DNA from: Acidobacteriota bacterium
GTDB taxonomy: Bacteria > Acidobacteriota > Terriglobia > Bryobacterales > Bryobacteraceae
DNA: 64,000 bases
Assembly: GCA_018268935.1 (NCBI GenBank)
Contig: JAFDVS010000044.1
Location: forward strand, 24,058-88,057
Direction: 5' to 3'
Shown here: one piece after another, positions 48,268 to 58,164 of the stretch
How positions within the stretch are numbered: the first letter of the stretch is position 1
Layout: the number at the start of each line of letters is the position of its first letter
Program-made: the position numbers and the translations under genes
Notes under the pieces: generated by a model
What the model was told of the DNA's origin: nothing
What the model saw: the letters and a program-made list of their open reading frames with translations, nothing else
The model's database searches: none

Positions 48268-50862
48268 ATGCCCCGTTCTTTGGGTTCTTCCATTGGTCCC
48301 TATTTGCTCGAATCGCTGCTCGGTTCGGGCGGAATGGGTGAGGTGTACCGGGCGCGGGACACGCGGCTGGATCGCGCGGTGGCGATCAAGTTCCTGCACG
48401 CCGGGGCCGATTCCCAGCGCTTTCAGCGCGAAGCAAAATCCGTTGCGGCCCTCAACCATCCGAATATTCTCTCGGTCTTCGATGTAGGGGAAGACTATCT
48501 GGTGACGGAACTGGTGGAGGGAGAATCGCTGCGGGGACGCAAGCCTTCCCTGCGCGAGGCGGTGGATAATGCCGCGCAGATTGCCGATGGATTGGCGGCG
48601 GCGCACGCCGTGGGGATCACCCATCGGGACTTGAAGCCCGATAACATCATGGTCACCCGTGAAGGGCGGGTGAAGATTCTCGACTTCGGGCTCGCCAAGC
48701 AGACCGATTCCGCCCCCCAGCCGGACAGCGCTACGCGCAAAGCCTTATCGGAACCGGGCATGGTGATGGGAACCGTGGCCTACATGTCGCCCGAGCAGGC
48801 CCGCGGGCAAGCCGCCGACGCGCGCAGCGATATCTTCAGCTTCGGCAGCACGGTGTACGAACTGTTGAGCGGGCGGCAGCCGTTTCAGGGCGATAGCGCG
48901 GTGCAGACGATGAGCGCAGTAATCGAGAAAGACCCGGAGCCGCTGCCGGACCACGTGCCCCCGGCGATCAAAGGCATTGTGCAACGGTGTCTCGAAAAAG
49001 AACCCGCGCGCCGGTTTCAATCGGCATCCGACCTTGCCTTCGCCTTGCGCTCGGCCGCAACCATCTCGACAACCGTACAGCCCGCCGTGATCGCGCGGCG
49101 CAGTGCTCCATGGGCGCCCATCGGATTGGCTCTGGTGTTGGTGGCATTCATCGCCTATATCGCCCTTCGACCGAAAGCGGAGTTCTCAGCGGTTTCCGAT
49201 CTCCCGCGCGTTGCAATCCCCATTGAGGAGCCGTCCCCAAGCGACCCCGCTTTCTCTCCCGATGGAAAGAGCCTTCTCTACGTAGCCATGGCGGGCGAAA
49301 TCGCACAAGTGTTTCTGCGGCAGTTGGGATCGCCGGAATCGCAACAATTGACGCAGCAGGCGTTGAGCGTCAGCGAGCCCTCATGGTCGGCCGACGGTTC
49401 ACGGTTCTACTTTCGAACGGTGGAGGGAGTTTATGAGCAGCCTCTCACAGGGAACACGGCGCGCATGATCTACAGCGGCCGGGTTCCCAGCTATGCCCTT
49501 ACTCCCGATGGGAAGGGGTTGGTGTTGGCGAAGTATGACGCAGGCTTTTTGAACCACACTCTCATGCTCTCTGAGCCGCTTGGCAGCCCGCCGCGAGAGT
49601 TACGGGATGGACCAGTTCTTCGGGTTTCCGCCGCTAACAACACTCCTCTAGTCAGATTCTCGCCAGATGGCAGGCAGCTTCTATTCGCCGCCGGCAGCGC
49701 CCTGCCCACTTCGCGATTGGCCGTGATGCCATGGCCTGAGGGGAGCGGCAAGCCGCGTGCAGTCGACCTGAAGCAAGCACAGGGCGATCGCCGCCATAGC
49801 AGTTGGGTTTGGCTCGGCGACAACCGCCATGTGGCAGTGGGCTTTGAGACGGACGCCACTCGACATGGAATCGATTTTATTGACACGAGCGATGGTTCAC
49901 ACAAGGTGCACTTTGCCGGCATCGGCGAGAGCCGTTCGATGGCGGTGGATGCTCCGCGCGACCGCTTCTTGTTTGCGTCGCGGGATCGAAACCTCGGCGC
50001 GTGGTCCTATTCGCTGACATCGGGCAAAGCAGAGCCGCTCTATGATACTCCGCTCAGTGAGAGCGAGCCGGTGTGGGCGCCCGACGGGAACACGCTGCTC
50101 TTCGTCACACATTACGGCGAAGAGGACGAGTTGTGGCTGAAGAACGTGAAAGCGGGATGGAAGCGGGTATTGTTCCGCGCCTCAATGACTGGTGACAAAA
50201 GCGCGGGGTTGCGAGGACCGGTCTTTTCTCCCGATGGCGAGCGCCTGGCGGTCACCGTGCGGCTGAGCGAGTCCATTGTCCCGTCGGGGTATGCGCTCTA
50301 TATGATTTTGATGAAGAGCGGCCAGGCGACGCGTGTTCCCGGCGAACTGGCACCGATGCGGCCCGTGGATTTCTCTCCCGACGGTAAGCGCATTGCGCTC
50401 ACCCAGCGTGGGAATGTTATCCAGGTGCTCGATTTGGAATCAGGAAAAACGCGGGAGCTGCCGTACAAGGGCTTCCGCTCTTTCAATTCGTGGTCGCGCG
50501 ACGGGAAGTGGATTGCCCGGATCGCCGTGGATGGAGTGCGGCTGATTCCGGTGGATGGGGGCGAGCCGAAGCTGGTTTCCAAGCGTTCGTTGACCAGCGG
50601 CGATGCACCCGCTCATTGTTTCAGCGCCGATAGTTCACGGCTGTACCTGATCCGCCAGAAAGGGGCCAGCGCCGTCCTTGAAGAACTGCTGCTGGCCACG
50701 GATGAATTGCGGACGCTGGCGACACTGCCGGGATCGGCGCCGGAAGACAACTTCAATCGAGGGATGCGGCTGCACCCGGATGGGAAGAGCGTGGTGTTCA
50801 CGCTGGAACGGGGCGAAACCACGTTCTGGATGGTGGACGGAGTGGCGAAGGGTCTGCGCTAG
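48268..50862 (+). CDS. Serine/threonine kinase with C-terminal beta-propeller (PD40/WD40-like)
   Basis: 864 residues. Kinase domain about 8-275 with LLGSGGMGEVYRARD, VAIKFL, THRDLKPDNIMV and ILDFGLAK, so catalytically complete. One membrane span is near 280-300 (IGLALVLVAFIAYIAL). The rest contains at least eight repeats of the FSPDGK/WSPDG kind (for example FSPDGKSLLYVA, WAPDGNTLLFV, FSPDGKRIALT), a TolB-like propeller presumed to lie outside the cytoplasm as sensor or binding platform. The 3' end overlaps the convergent PEP-CTERM gene by 4 nt. Confidence 0.95.
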   Translation: MPRSLGSSIGPYLLESLLGSGGMGEVYRARDTRLDRAVAIKFLHAGADSQRFQREAKSVAALNHPNILSVFDVGEDYLVTELVEGESLRGRKPSLREAVDNAAQIADGLAAAHAVGITHRDLKPDNIMVTREGRVKILDFGLAKQTDSAPQPDSATRKALSEPGMVMGTVAYMSPEQARGQAADARSDIFSFGSTVYELLSGRQPFQGDSAVQTMSAVIEKDPEPLPDHVPPAIKGIVQRCLEKEPARRFQSASDLAFALRSAATISTTVQPAVIARRSAPWAPIGLALVLVAFIAYIALRPKAEFSAVSDLPRVAIPIEEPSPSDPAFSPDGKSLLYVAMAGEIAQVFLRQLGSPESQQLTQQALSVSEPSWSADGSRFYFRTVEGVYEQPLTGNTARMIYSGRVPSYALTPDGKGLVLAKYDAGFLNHTLMLSEPLGSPPRELRDGPVLRVSAANNTPLVRFSPDGRQLLFAAGSALPTSRLAVMPWPEGSGKPRAVDLKQAQGDRRHSSWVWLGDNRHVAVGFETDATRHGIDFIDTSDGSHKVHFAGIGESRSMAVDAPRDRFLFASRDRNLGAWSYSLTSGKAEPLYDTPLSESEPVWAPDGNTLLFVTHYGEEDELWLKNVKAGWKRVLFRASMTGDKSAGLRGPVFSPDGERLAVTVRLSESIVPSGYALYMILMKSGQATRVPGELAPMRPVDFSPDGKRIALTQRGNVIQVLDLESGKTRELPYKGFRSFNSWSRDGKWIARIAVDGVRLIPVDGGEPKLVSKRSLTSGDAPAHCFSADSSRLYLIRQKGASAVLEELLLATDELRTLATLPGSAPEDNFNRGMRLHPDGKSVVFTLERGETTFWMVDGVAKGLR

Positions 50863-51506
50863 CCGGCGTAGCGTCTGCCGAGGCAGGCGGCGGCAAGGCC
50901 CGCCAGAAGGAGCAATGCGGACGCGGGCTCCGGAACAGCCGATGGATCGATGGCGGTGGCATCGAGCCGCACGTTGTCGTAGAGGGCAAGCGCATCGCCG
51001 CCGGCGTTGGTGTGTGACAGGCGGATGGTGAGAGCCTGTCCAAGCAACGCATCCCCTGCCAGCGCGCTGTAGCTGATGGAAACGTCATCCATGTCTCCAT
51101 TGGCAGGGATGGAGTTCGGCGGGGCCGAAGCCGTGGCGATGACGGTGGAACCAGCTTCCAACGTGAAGACATAAGACCGCATAGTGAGGTCACTTGGCTT
51201 TCCGACGGCCACTGTCAGCGTGTAGAGCGTGTTAGCGGTGAGCACATCGGTGAGCGTTTGGAAGCGGGAGCCGTCAGTAACCTGAAGAACCTGGAGCCCG
51301 TCAGCCGGGCCGCCGGAGAGTTGAGCCGCGCTCGGGCGGAGATTCGCGGAGGAACCACTACCGCCAGCGGTCCAACTGGTTACTACACCGCTGACTCCAC
51401 CGATGGTTCCGATGGCGGCAGTTTCGAAACTGTGATTCGCAACAGTGAGCAGACCGGCCCAGGAAGGGACGGTGAGGCAGGCACATAGCGCAAGGCGCAG
51501 GAACAT
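50859..51506 (-). CDS. PEP-CTERM protein (paralogue of 58181-58834)
   Basis: 215 residues from the ATG at 51506 with a GGAGGA ribosome site. After the signal peptide the mature part begins LLTVANHSFETAAIGTIGG, a carbohydrate-binding-like beta-sandwich. It is closely similar throughout to the PEP-CTERM protein at 58181-58834; both share, for example, RPSAAQLSGGPADGLQVL. It ends VPEPASALLLLAGLAAACLGRR. A conserved element precedes both genes. Confidence 0.88.
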   Translation of the reverse strand: MFLRLALCACLTVPSWAGLLTVANHSFETAAIGTIGGVSGVVTSWTAGGSGSSANLRPSAAQLSGGPADGLQVLQVTDGSRFQTLTDVLTANTLYTLTVAVGKPSDLTMRSYVFTLEAGSTVIATASAPPNSIPANGDMDDVSISYSALAGDALLGQALTIRLSHTNAGGDALALYDNVRLDATAIDPSAVPEPASALLLLAGLAAACLGRRYAG

Positions 51507-51545
51507 GGAAAATCCTCCGTCGACTGAAGTTTGCTGATTGCAACT

Positions 51546-51571
51546 GCTCATGGCGAGGAATGGCGCCAAAG
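51546..51571 (-). promoter_or_regulatory. Conserved 26-nt upstream element, copy 1
   Basis: This block, 39 nt before the PEP-CTERM start, matches 25 of 26 bases with 58842-58867 upstream of the paralogue. On the coding strand it contains GCCATTCCTCGCCATGAGC. It may be a promoter, a leader or duplicated 5' DNA. It does not have correct sigma-54 spacing. Confidence 0.5.
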
Positions 51572-51611
51572 TGCCTCAGTCAACGGAGGAAAATTCACTT
51601 CCGCTACGGCA

Positions 51612-52283
51612 TTACGCCCGATGAGTACGGGCGCCCCGTCTCTTCCAAACGAATGTGGCCAGCGCGCCGGCCATAAGCCCGAAGGTGGCCGGCTCCGGCA
51701 CGTTGTCCGCCGTCTGCTGCGAGAACAGCACATTGTCCAATGCGACATTGTCCGAGGCCAGGCTGAGCTGGCCTACATGAATGGTCAGCAACAGCGACTG
51801 CGCGGAGACCGATGGGGTGAAACTGTTGTGGGTGCTGCCGCTGACGACCAGCGGGCCGGCGAGACTGAAAAGCACATTTCCGCCTCCGTCACTGACCGTG
51901 ATTGCCGTGTTGGGGATTGTATGGTTCGAGCCAAATGCGGCCAGATCGAAGGATTGGAGAGTTACCAGGAAACCGGGGTCGGCCGTGAGCGTGAGGGTGA
52001 TGTCCTGTCCATCGAAGTCGTTGTAGTGGACATTGGTGAGGTTGCCATAACCCGTGGTCCAGACTCTCGGCGCGCCCCCGTGCGTGGCGACGACGTTGGG
52101 CGTATAGACTCCGTTATCGGTTCCATAAGAGCCCACGGCATCGGATGGTCCGGTGACCCGGTCCCCATAAGCCTGATCCTGCAGCACGCCATCCGCGACA
52201 TTTTTGATGTCATAGGTCAGCAAAGTACCGGCCATGGCGCTGCCGGCAAGGCCCAAGGCCAGTATCACTCCGAAATGGTTCAT
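51612..52283 (-). CDS. PEP-CTERM protein
   Basis: 223 residues from the ATG at 52283. Signal peptide (GVILALGLAGSAMA), beta-rich middle and a VPEPATF sorting signal with KRRG tail. It is not obviously paralogous to the 50859 and 58181 pair. It is divergent from the first sigma-kinase module, with 115 nt between start codons, so the two could share regulation. Confidence 0.85.
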   Translation of the reverse strand: MNHFGVILALGLAGSAMAGTLLTYDIKNVADGVLQDQAYGDRVTGPSDAVGSYGTDNGVYTPNVVATHGGAPRVWTTGYGNLTNVHYNDFDGQDITLTLTADPGFLVTLQSFDLAAFGSNHTIPNTAITVSDGGGNVLFSLAGPLVVSGSTHNSFTPSVSAQSLLLTIHVGQLSLASDNVALDNVLFSQQTADNVPEPATFGLMAGALATFVWKRRGARTHRA

Positions 52284-52376
52284 GTGTTCGTATTCCTTCC
52301 TGGTTTCTGCGCTTACGGCATTAACAGTGCGAACGCGGCACAAACTGGCTCAATCGATAGCCCCGAAAGCACGAGT

Positions 52377-52385
52377 TGCTATAAT
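52377..52385 (+). promoter_or_regulatory. Extended -10 promoter of sigma gene 1
   Basis: TGCTATAAT is a perfect extended -10 element (TGn plus TATAAT) ending 13 nt before the sigma ATG at 52399. The predicted RNA would have a leader of only about 6-8 nt. No convincing -35 box is present, which fits extended -10 promoters. Confidence 0.5.
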
Positions 52386-52398
52386 TAAAAATTGCGTC

Positions 52399-53001
52399 AT
52401 GGACTACGGGGTGGCCGACCGGCTGCTGGAAGCCTGGGGGCGTGGCGAGCGAGATGCGCTCGATCGGCTCATGGGGCTGGTCTATCACGAGCTACACCGC
52501 ACCGCATCGGCGATCCTCCAAAACGAAGCCACGGCATTCCGCACTCGTCCCACCTCGCTCGTGCACGATCTGTTCCTCGAATTGAGCCGCCAGGGCAAAC
52601 TGAACACGCGGGGAGAGCAGCACTTCTTTGCCATCGCCGCTTTTCTCATGCGGCAGATTCTGGTGCGCAACGCGCGGGCGCGGCTCACCTCCAAGCGCGG
52701 CGCCGGCGTCAAGATCGCCGCCCTGGGCAACGAATCGCGGCTGGCCATCGCTCCTGTTTCCTGGAACGACGAGCCGGAGCGCCTGCTCGCCCTCAACGAC
52801 GCCCTGACGCGCCTCGAACAGATCGATCCCCTCAAAGCCTCCATCGTCGATCTGCGCTTCTTCGCCGACCTTTCCATCGAGGCCACCGCCCAAAGCCTGC
52901 AGTTGTCTCCGGCTACCGTGAAGCGGCATTGGGCCCTGGCGCGCGTCTGGCTCTTCGAACAGTTGAACAATGATGCATCCGGATCTGTGGGCACGCATTG
53001 A
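52399..53001 (+). CDS. ECF-type sigma factor of the TIGR02999 group (module 1)
   Basis: 200 residues. Region 2 carries LMGLVYHELHRTASAIL and SLVHDLFLELSRQ, and region 4 has LEQIDPLKASIVDLRFF followed by LSIEATAQSLQLSPATVKRHW, the DNA-binding helix-turn-helix. This subgroup typically precedes a serine/threonine kinase gene and lacks a classical anti-sigma factor; phosphorylation by the partner kinase is the presumed control. Its last 32 nt overlap the kinase gene. The ATG at 52399 is preferred over longer reading because it starts just after a strong promoter. Confidence 0.9.
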   Translation: MDYGVADRLLEAWGRGERDALDRLMGLVYHELHRTASAILQNEATAFRTRPTSLVHDLFLELSRQGKLNTRGEQHFFAIAAFLMRQILVRNARARLTSKRGAGVKIAALGNESRLAIAPVSWNDEPERLLALNDALTRLEQIDPLKASIVDLRFFADLSIEATAQSLQLSPATVKRHWALARVWLFEQLNNDASGSVGTH

Positions 53002-55294
53002 AGAAACGCTAGGGGATACGCTCGAACTCCCGGAAGCCGAGCGCCTCCCGCTGCTCGAAGCGCGGCTCAGGGACCAGCCGGATGCTTTGGCCGCCGCACG
53101 GCGTTTGCTCGACAGCGCTCCACAGGCCGAGCAGCTCTTCGCCCAAAGTCCGGTGGATGAATGGCGCCTCCGTAGCGGGGTGCGTCTCGGGCCCTGGGAA
53201 TTGGAACGCCCGCTCGGCTCGGGCGGCATGGGCGCCGTGTGGCTGGCGCGCCGCATCGACGGCCAGGCCGACATGCGCGCCGCCATCAAGATTCTTCCTC
53301 CTGCGCTGGCTGGCCCGCTCGAAGCCGACAGCGAGCTTCGCCGCCGCTTCCTCGCCGAAAAGCATATACTGGCGCAACTCGATCATCCCAACATCGCCCG
53401 CTTGCTCGATGCCGGCGCCGGCACCGGTGAAACGCCCAACTTCGTCATGGAGTACGTCGACGGGCGCCCCCTGCTGGCCGCCGAGGCCAATCGTCTGGAC
53501 CGTGCCGAACGGTTGCGCCTATTTGCCAAGGTCTGCCACGCGGTGGAATACGCGCACTCGAAGCTGGTGGCGCACCGCGATCTGAAGCCGCAGAACATCC
53601 TGATACAGACGAACGGAGAACCGAAGCTGCTCGATTTCGGCATCGCGCGCCTGCTGAACGATGCTCCGTCGGACGGCGTCATGACCGTGACGCGAGCCTA
53701 CAGCGTCGACTACGCCAGCCCCGAACAGTTGCGCGGCGAAGCTATCGGCACAGCCACCGATATCTACTCCCTTGGCATCGTGCTGTATGAGTGGATGACC
53801 GGAGAGCGGGCGCGCCAATGGTCCCGGTTCACGCTCCAGGAGGCGGGCGAAGCGGCCGCTTCGTTTGAACTGCCTGCGCATGCGAGCCTCGATGCGGACC
53901 TGTTGGCCGTGATTCGCAAAGCGGGGCAGGCGGAGCAGAGCCTGCGCTACCGCAGCGCATCGGAACTGGCGGCGGACGTCGAGCGCCTCATCACCGGTGA
54001 GCCCGTACTGGCGCGTTCGCCGCATGCGGTGGAGCGCGCGTTTCGGTTTGTGCGCCGCCATTGGATGACCACGGGAATTGCCGCCGCGGTGTTTGTCGTG
54101 ATTGCCGCTTCGGCCCTGTGGGCGAGACGGGAGCGGGCGCTTGCCGATCAACGCGCACGCGATCTGCTGAATGTGTTTCAATCCATGCTGGTCAACACTC
54201 GGAGAGACATTCTCAAACTGCCAGGCGGAACCAAGGCAGGTTTCGAACTCATCCGGCAGGGGCTTTTCGACATCGAACGCCTCCAGCCCGGCGATGAACT
54301 TCGCCCCCAATTCCTGTTTGTGCGCGCCACGGCTCATGAGATGTTGCGGGAGTTGGCAGGCGGCTCGAACTCCAACCTGGGGGATAGGAAAGCATCGGAA
54401 GATCACGCCCGCGCCTCCGTGGCTGTGTGGAAGGAACTGCATCAGTTGCAGCCAACCAATTTCGCCGCTCGCGTGCGCTTGGTGCGAGCCGAATTCGCAT
54501 TGGTGCAGCGGGAACTCCCCGCGAACGAAGATGCGGACTGGGCGAAGTGGGAGCAGCGCTTCACGGAGTTGGTGAAAGTGGCTCCCAATGATCAAGCGGC
54601 CATCTCGGCGCTGGCCGGGTTTCATTTTTGGGCTCTCCGCAGGGCCGGCGCCATGCACAAGCGGCGGCATCTGGAGCAGAGCATTGAATTGAATGAACGT
54701 CTTCTCCAGCTTGCACCGTCGGACCGCGGCATCTGGCGGAATCTGGCGCTCAGCCACAAGTATCTGGCTAACGGCGTGACGTTACCGGAGGAAGAAGCTC
54801 GCCGCCATGCCTCTGAAGCCCTGCGGTTGGATCGGATGCGTTCCGAGGCCGAGCCGAAGAATGCCGATGCGCGGATCGACGTTGGGTTCAGCATCGCGGC
54901 GCTGGCGGATGTGGAAAGAAGGTACGAGCGATACGAGGCGGCGGCGCGGCTGTTCCGGGAGGCGTTTCTACTCCGCCAGTCGTTGCTGCAGTCCGACCCT
55001 GAGAATGCGCTGCTGGCACGGTCTCTGAGTTACCCGGCGGCGGCGTGGGTTACCGCGGCGGCACTGAGCGGTGATGCGTCCTCCGTGCGCGAGGCGCTCG
55101 AGGCATTTGAGAAACAGAAGCCCGAGGACATCGGCCCGGCCCACCTGGGACGCGCGAGGATGGCGCTCGCCGCAGGGCGCCGTGCCGAGGCATGTAAGGA
55201 ATGGAGCGCGGCGTTGGCCGGGCAGTTCCACGAATCGCAGCGGCGAAGGATCCAGAGGCTGCGGGAGGAAACGTGCGCGGGCGTGAGCCGGTAG
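52970..55294 (+). CDS. Serine/threonine receptor kinase with TPR domain (module 1)
   Basis: 774 residues. A 70-residue N-terminal region (WARIEETLGDTLELPEAER) precedes the kinase domain (about 73-345): LGSGGMGAVWLARR, AAIKIL, AHRDLKPQNILI and LLDFGIARLL. One membrane span lies near 365-385 (GIAAAVFVVIAASALWA), then a helical TPR-like region. The N-terminal region is characteristic of kinases coupled to TIGR02999 sigma factors. It overlaps the sigma gene and converges on module 2 with 7 nt between stops. Confidence 0.94.
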   Translation: MMHPDLWARIEETLGDTLELPEAERLPLLEARLRDQPDALAAARRLLDSAPQAEQLFAQSPVDEWRLRSGVRLGPWELERPLGSGGMGAVWLARRIDGQADMRAAIKILPPALAGPLEADSELRRRFLAEKHILAQLDHPNIARLLDAGAGTGETPNFVMEYVDGRPLLAAEANRLDRAERLRLFAKVCHAVEYAHSKLVAHRDLKPQNILIQTNGEPKLLDFGIARLLNDAPSDGVMTVTRAYSVDYASPEQLRGEAIGTATDIYSLGIVLYEWMTGERARQWSRFTLQEAGEAAASFELPAHASLDADLLAVIRKAGQAEQSLRYRSASELAADVERLITGEPVLARSPHAVERAFRFVRRHWMTTGIAAAVFVVIAASALWARRERALADQRARDLLNVFQSMLVNTRRDILKLPGGTKAGFELIRQGLFDIERLQPGDELRPQFLFVRATAHEMLRELAGGSNSNLGDRKASEDHARASVAVWKELHQLQPTNFAARVRLVRAEFALVQRELPANEDADWAKWEQRFTELVKVAPNDQAAISALAGFHFWALRRAGAMHKRRHLEQSIELNERLLQLAPSDRGIWRNLALSHKYLANGVTLPEEEARRHASEALRLDRMRSEAEPKNADARIDVGFSIAALADVERRYERYEAAARLFREAFLLRQSLLQSDPENALLARSLSYPAAAWVTAAALSGDASSVREALEAFEKQKPEDIGPAHLGRARMALAAGRRAEACKEWSAALAGQFHESQRRRIQRLREETCAGVSR

Positions 55295-55301
55295 GCGCCG
55301 G

Positions 55302-57557
55302 CTACCGCGTCCATTGTTGCATGCGCCGCCGCGCATCTTGCGCTCTGGCGTTGGCCGGGCCATAAATCTGTTCGAACGTCGCGGCGCTCGATTCGAGCAG
55401 CGGGCGCGCCTCCGCACCGCGGCCCATCCGGGCCAGAGCCTCGCCCAGAAAACCCTCCGTCTCGGCGATGCGCCAGTTGGGCGCCACGAATGCTTTCCGC
55501 CGCAATGCCAGTGCCTCATTGAGCACCTTCACCGCCTCATCCAACTTGCCGCGGTGCATCAGCACGAAGCCCAGATGAGTCAATCCCACTGCCCGTTCGT
55601 AATGACCCGCGGCGAGAGTGGACTGCACGGCTACGCCGCGCCGCATCAGCGTCTCGGCGGCAGCATCGCCTCGCAGCGCCATCGCGCCGGCCATGGTCAT
55701 GATGGGATGAACGGTGGCCGGGCTGTCCTTGCCCAGAGTGGATTCGAAGAGGCGCAGCGCCTCCGCTGCATTACGCAAGGCGGCGTCGAGATGTCCGGTC
55801 CAGAGATAGATCAGCCCCAGGTTTGTGAGCGTCCAGGCGAGGGCCACGCGCGGGCCGCCAGGCGCGGCTTTGCCGGCGGCGGCTGCCAGTTCCAACCGTT
55901 CGATGGCTTTTTCAAAGCGCCCCTGCTCGATGTAGACGAGCGACGAATTGCTGAGCAGCAGGGGGTTTGATGGCTCCGCGCGCAGCCCCATTTGAAATGT
56001 TGCTTCGGCCCGCTCCCGCAGGCCAAGCCGCAATTCGGCTGTCCCCAGGTTCGTGCATAAGACGGCCAGCGAATGAGCGGGCGGGTTGCGCCAGGCATCG
56101 CGCAAGTCGCGCAAGATGCGCTCGGCCTCGGCAACGTGGCCCTCGGCGAGTTCCAATGCGCCGCGGATCAGATTCAACTCATGACGCCGGGGATCGATGG
56201 CGGGGAAGAGCCGGTCCGCCAACTCCATGCTGCGCCGCAGGCTCAGGCGGGCCTGCCGGTACAAGCCCATTTGGTAGTAGTCGAGCCCGATTACCTGGCG
56301 CAGTTCAAACTCCACCTCCGGGGCCGGCGGATTGGCGGTGATCTTGCGTTCCAGTTGTTCTACTAACTCCGAGAGCTTTACGGCGGCGCCGCGTTCCACG
56401 ACGAGGCTGTCGGGATCGGTGGCGGAACCGCCCAGCATGCTTTTCAGGTAGGCGGTGACGTCCCTGGCGCGGCGCGCCTGTTCCCATGCAACGACGCCCG
56501 CGGCGGCGATCGCGGAGAGGGCGAGGCACGCAAAGATGGCCGCAACCTTGTGCCGCAGCAGAAACTTCCGTGCGCGGTAGCCGGGCGAATCGGGACGGGC
56601 CGATACAGGCAATCCGCGCGCGTAGCGGCGGACATCCTCGGCGAACTGATCCACCGTGGCATAGCGCCGATGCGGATCCTCGCGCAACGCCATGCCGATC
56701 ACGGCCTCCAGATCGCCGCGCAGATCGCCGCTGCCGGGCAACGAGCCCGTCACCAGTTCATGCAGCACCACGCCCAGGCTGTAGATGTCGCTGCTTGTCG
56801 TAATCGGCAAGCCGGCACGCTGTTCCGGGCTGGCGTAATTCGCCGTGTAATAGGCGGTGCGGGTAGCGTCGGGCTGCGCATCGCCCAGCAGTTTGGCAAC
56901 GCCGAAATCGAGCAGCCGCGGCTCGCCGTGCTGGTCTACGAGAATATTTCCCGGCTTCAGATCGCGGTGCACGATCAGGTTGCGGTGCGCTTCGGCCACA
57001 GCGGCTGCGATCTTCATCCAAATGTCGATTGCGGCGCTCGCCGCTGGAGCTGTTTCCACCCGCCAGACATGCAGCGTTCGTCCTTCGACGTACTCCATTA
57101 CCAGGTATGGCTGGCCGTAGGCGGTGTATCCGGAATCGAGCAGGCGCGCGATGTTTGGATGATCCAACCGGGCCAGCGCTTCGCGCTCGACGCGCAGGCG
57201 CCGGTCGTCGAAGGTTGCTTCCAGGCCCGCGGTCAACAGCTTGATCGCGACCTTCTTCTGGTACTGGCCGTCGGCACGGGAAGCGAGATACACGATGCCC
57301 ATGCCTCCCGAGCCAATGACGCGCTCGATGGCATAGGGGCCGATGCGCATACCTTCCGGCAATTCGCGGGCCGCGGGAGCGTCCAGCAACTGGTGATTGC
57401 TGTCATGCGCGGCCAGAAGATCCAGGGCCTCGCGCGCAAGGGATTCCTCGCCCGCCGCCGCCCGCACGAACTGCTCGCGTTCTGCCGCGGGCAGGGCCGT
57501 TGCCTGTTCGAAGATGGCTTCGAGCTTCGCCCAGCGTTCTTGCGTCACCGGAATCAC
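55302..57557 (-). CDS. Serine/threonine receptor kinase with TPR domain (module 2)
   Basis: 751 residues. N-terminal region (RWAKLEAIFEQATALPAAER) similar in role to that of module 1, kinase domain about 72-335 with IGSGGMGIVYLASR, VAIKLL, VHRDLKPGNILV and LLDFGVAKLL, a membrane span near 355-375 (FACLALSAIAAAGVVAW), and TPR repeats including ALRLFESTLGKDSPATVHPI-like helices. Its start overlaps the sigma stop by 4 nt. It is the mirror image of module 1 with tail-to-tail orientation. Confidence 0.94.
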   Translation of the reverse strand: MIPVTQERWAKLEAIFEQATALPAAEREQFVRAAAGEESLAREALDLLAAHDSNHQLLDAPAARELPEGMRIGPYAIERVIGSGGMGIVYLASRADGQYQKKVAIKLLTAGLEATFDDRRLRVEREALARLDHPNIARLLDSGYTAYGQPYLVMEYVEGRTLHVWRVETAPAASAAIDIWMKIAAAVAEAHRNLIVHRDLKPGNILVDQHGEPRLLDFGVAKLLGDAQPDATRTAYYTANYASPEQRAGLPITTSSDIYSLGVVLHELVTGSLPGSGDLRGDLEAVIGMALREDPHRRYATVDQFAEDVRRYARGLPVSARPDSPGYRARKFLLRHKVAAIFACLALSAIAAAGVVAWEQARRARDVTAYLKSMLGGSATDPDSLVVERGAAVKLSELVEQLERKITANPPAPEVEFELRQVIGLDYYQMGLYRQARLSLRRSMELADRLFPAIDPRRHELNLIRGALELAEGHVAEAERILRDLRDAWRNPPAHSLAVLCTNLGTAELRLGLRERAEATFQMGLRAEPSNPLLLSNSSLVYIEQGRFEKAIERLELAAAAGKAAPGGPRVALAWTLTNLGLIYLWTGHLDAALRNAAEALRLFESTLGKDSPATVHPIMTMAGAMALRGDAAAETLMRRGVAVQSTLAAGHYERAVGLTHLGFVLMHRGKLDEAVKVLNEALALRRKAFVAPNWRIAETEGFLGEALARMGRGAEARPLLESSAATFEQIYGPANARAQDARRRMQQWTR

Positions 57558-58156
57558 TCCAGGGCGGAATTGCCCGCGTTCATCGACTGAATCAGCCAGG
57601 CCCGCGCCATCTTCCAGTCGCGTTCCACGGTGGCGTCGGAAGTGCCCAGCGCTCGCGCGACCTCCTTGTTTGTCATTCCCGCGAAGAACTTCATCTCTAC
57701 CACCTTCGCCTTGCGTGCATCGATGCGGGTGAGTTCGTCGAGGGCGGTGTCGAGGAAGAGCAGCTCTTCAGAGGTCGATTGTGCGGCCTGCAGTGCGTCA
57801 TTGTGATTCATGGCGACGTGATTCATGGCGACTTTTTTCATCGAGCCGCCTCGTTTGTGGGAGAACTTTCTCTTGGCGTGATCCACCAGCACGCGCCGCA
57901 TGATGTTCGCCGCCGCGCCGAAGAAGTGGGCCCGGTTCTCCCATTCCACTTTGTTCTGGTCCACCAGCTTGCAGTACACCTCGTGCACCAGTTCGGTCGC
58001 GGCCAGCGTATGCCCGGGCCGTTCGCGTTGCAGCAACGCGCGCGCCAGCTTCCGCAGTTCCTCGTAGACCACCGGAGTCAGCCGTTCGAGCGCCTGTGCG
58101 TCTCCCGCGTTCCAGCGGAGTAAAAGATCCGTAATATCAATGGGCTCGGAAGCCAC
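57554..58156 (-). CDS. ECF-type sigma factor of the TIGR02999 group (module 2)
   Basis: 200 residues, same length as the module 1 sigma. Typical segments: LTPVVYEELRKLARALLQRE, ATELVHEVYCKL, ANIMRRVLVDHAKRK and region 4 MTNKEVARALGTSDATVERDWK. It lies 24 nt downstream of a PEP-CTERM gene on the same strand and is translationally coupled to its kinase. Sequence identity to sigma 1 is only moderate, so the two modules probably recognise different promoters or partners. Confidence 0.93.
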   Translation of the reverse strand: MASEPIDITDLLLRWNAGDAQALERLTPVVYEELRKLARALLQRERPGHTLAATELVHEVYCKLVDQNKVEWENRAHFFGAAANIMRRVLVDHAKRKFSHKRGGSMKKVAMNHVAMNHNDALQAAQSTSEELLFLDTALDELTRIDARKAKVVEMKFFAGMTNKEVARALGTSDATVERDWKMARAWLIQSMNAGNSALE

Positions 58157-58164
58157 GCCCTAAC

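Noticed and set aside
51546..51571. Sigma-54 promoter in the conserved PEP-CTERM upstream element
   Set aside because: The GG and GC doublets are 11 nt apart instead of 10, and the second copy lacks the GG, so the element does not fit.
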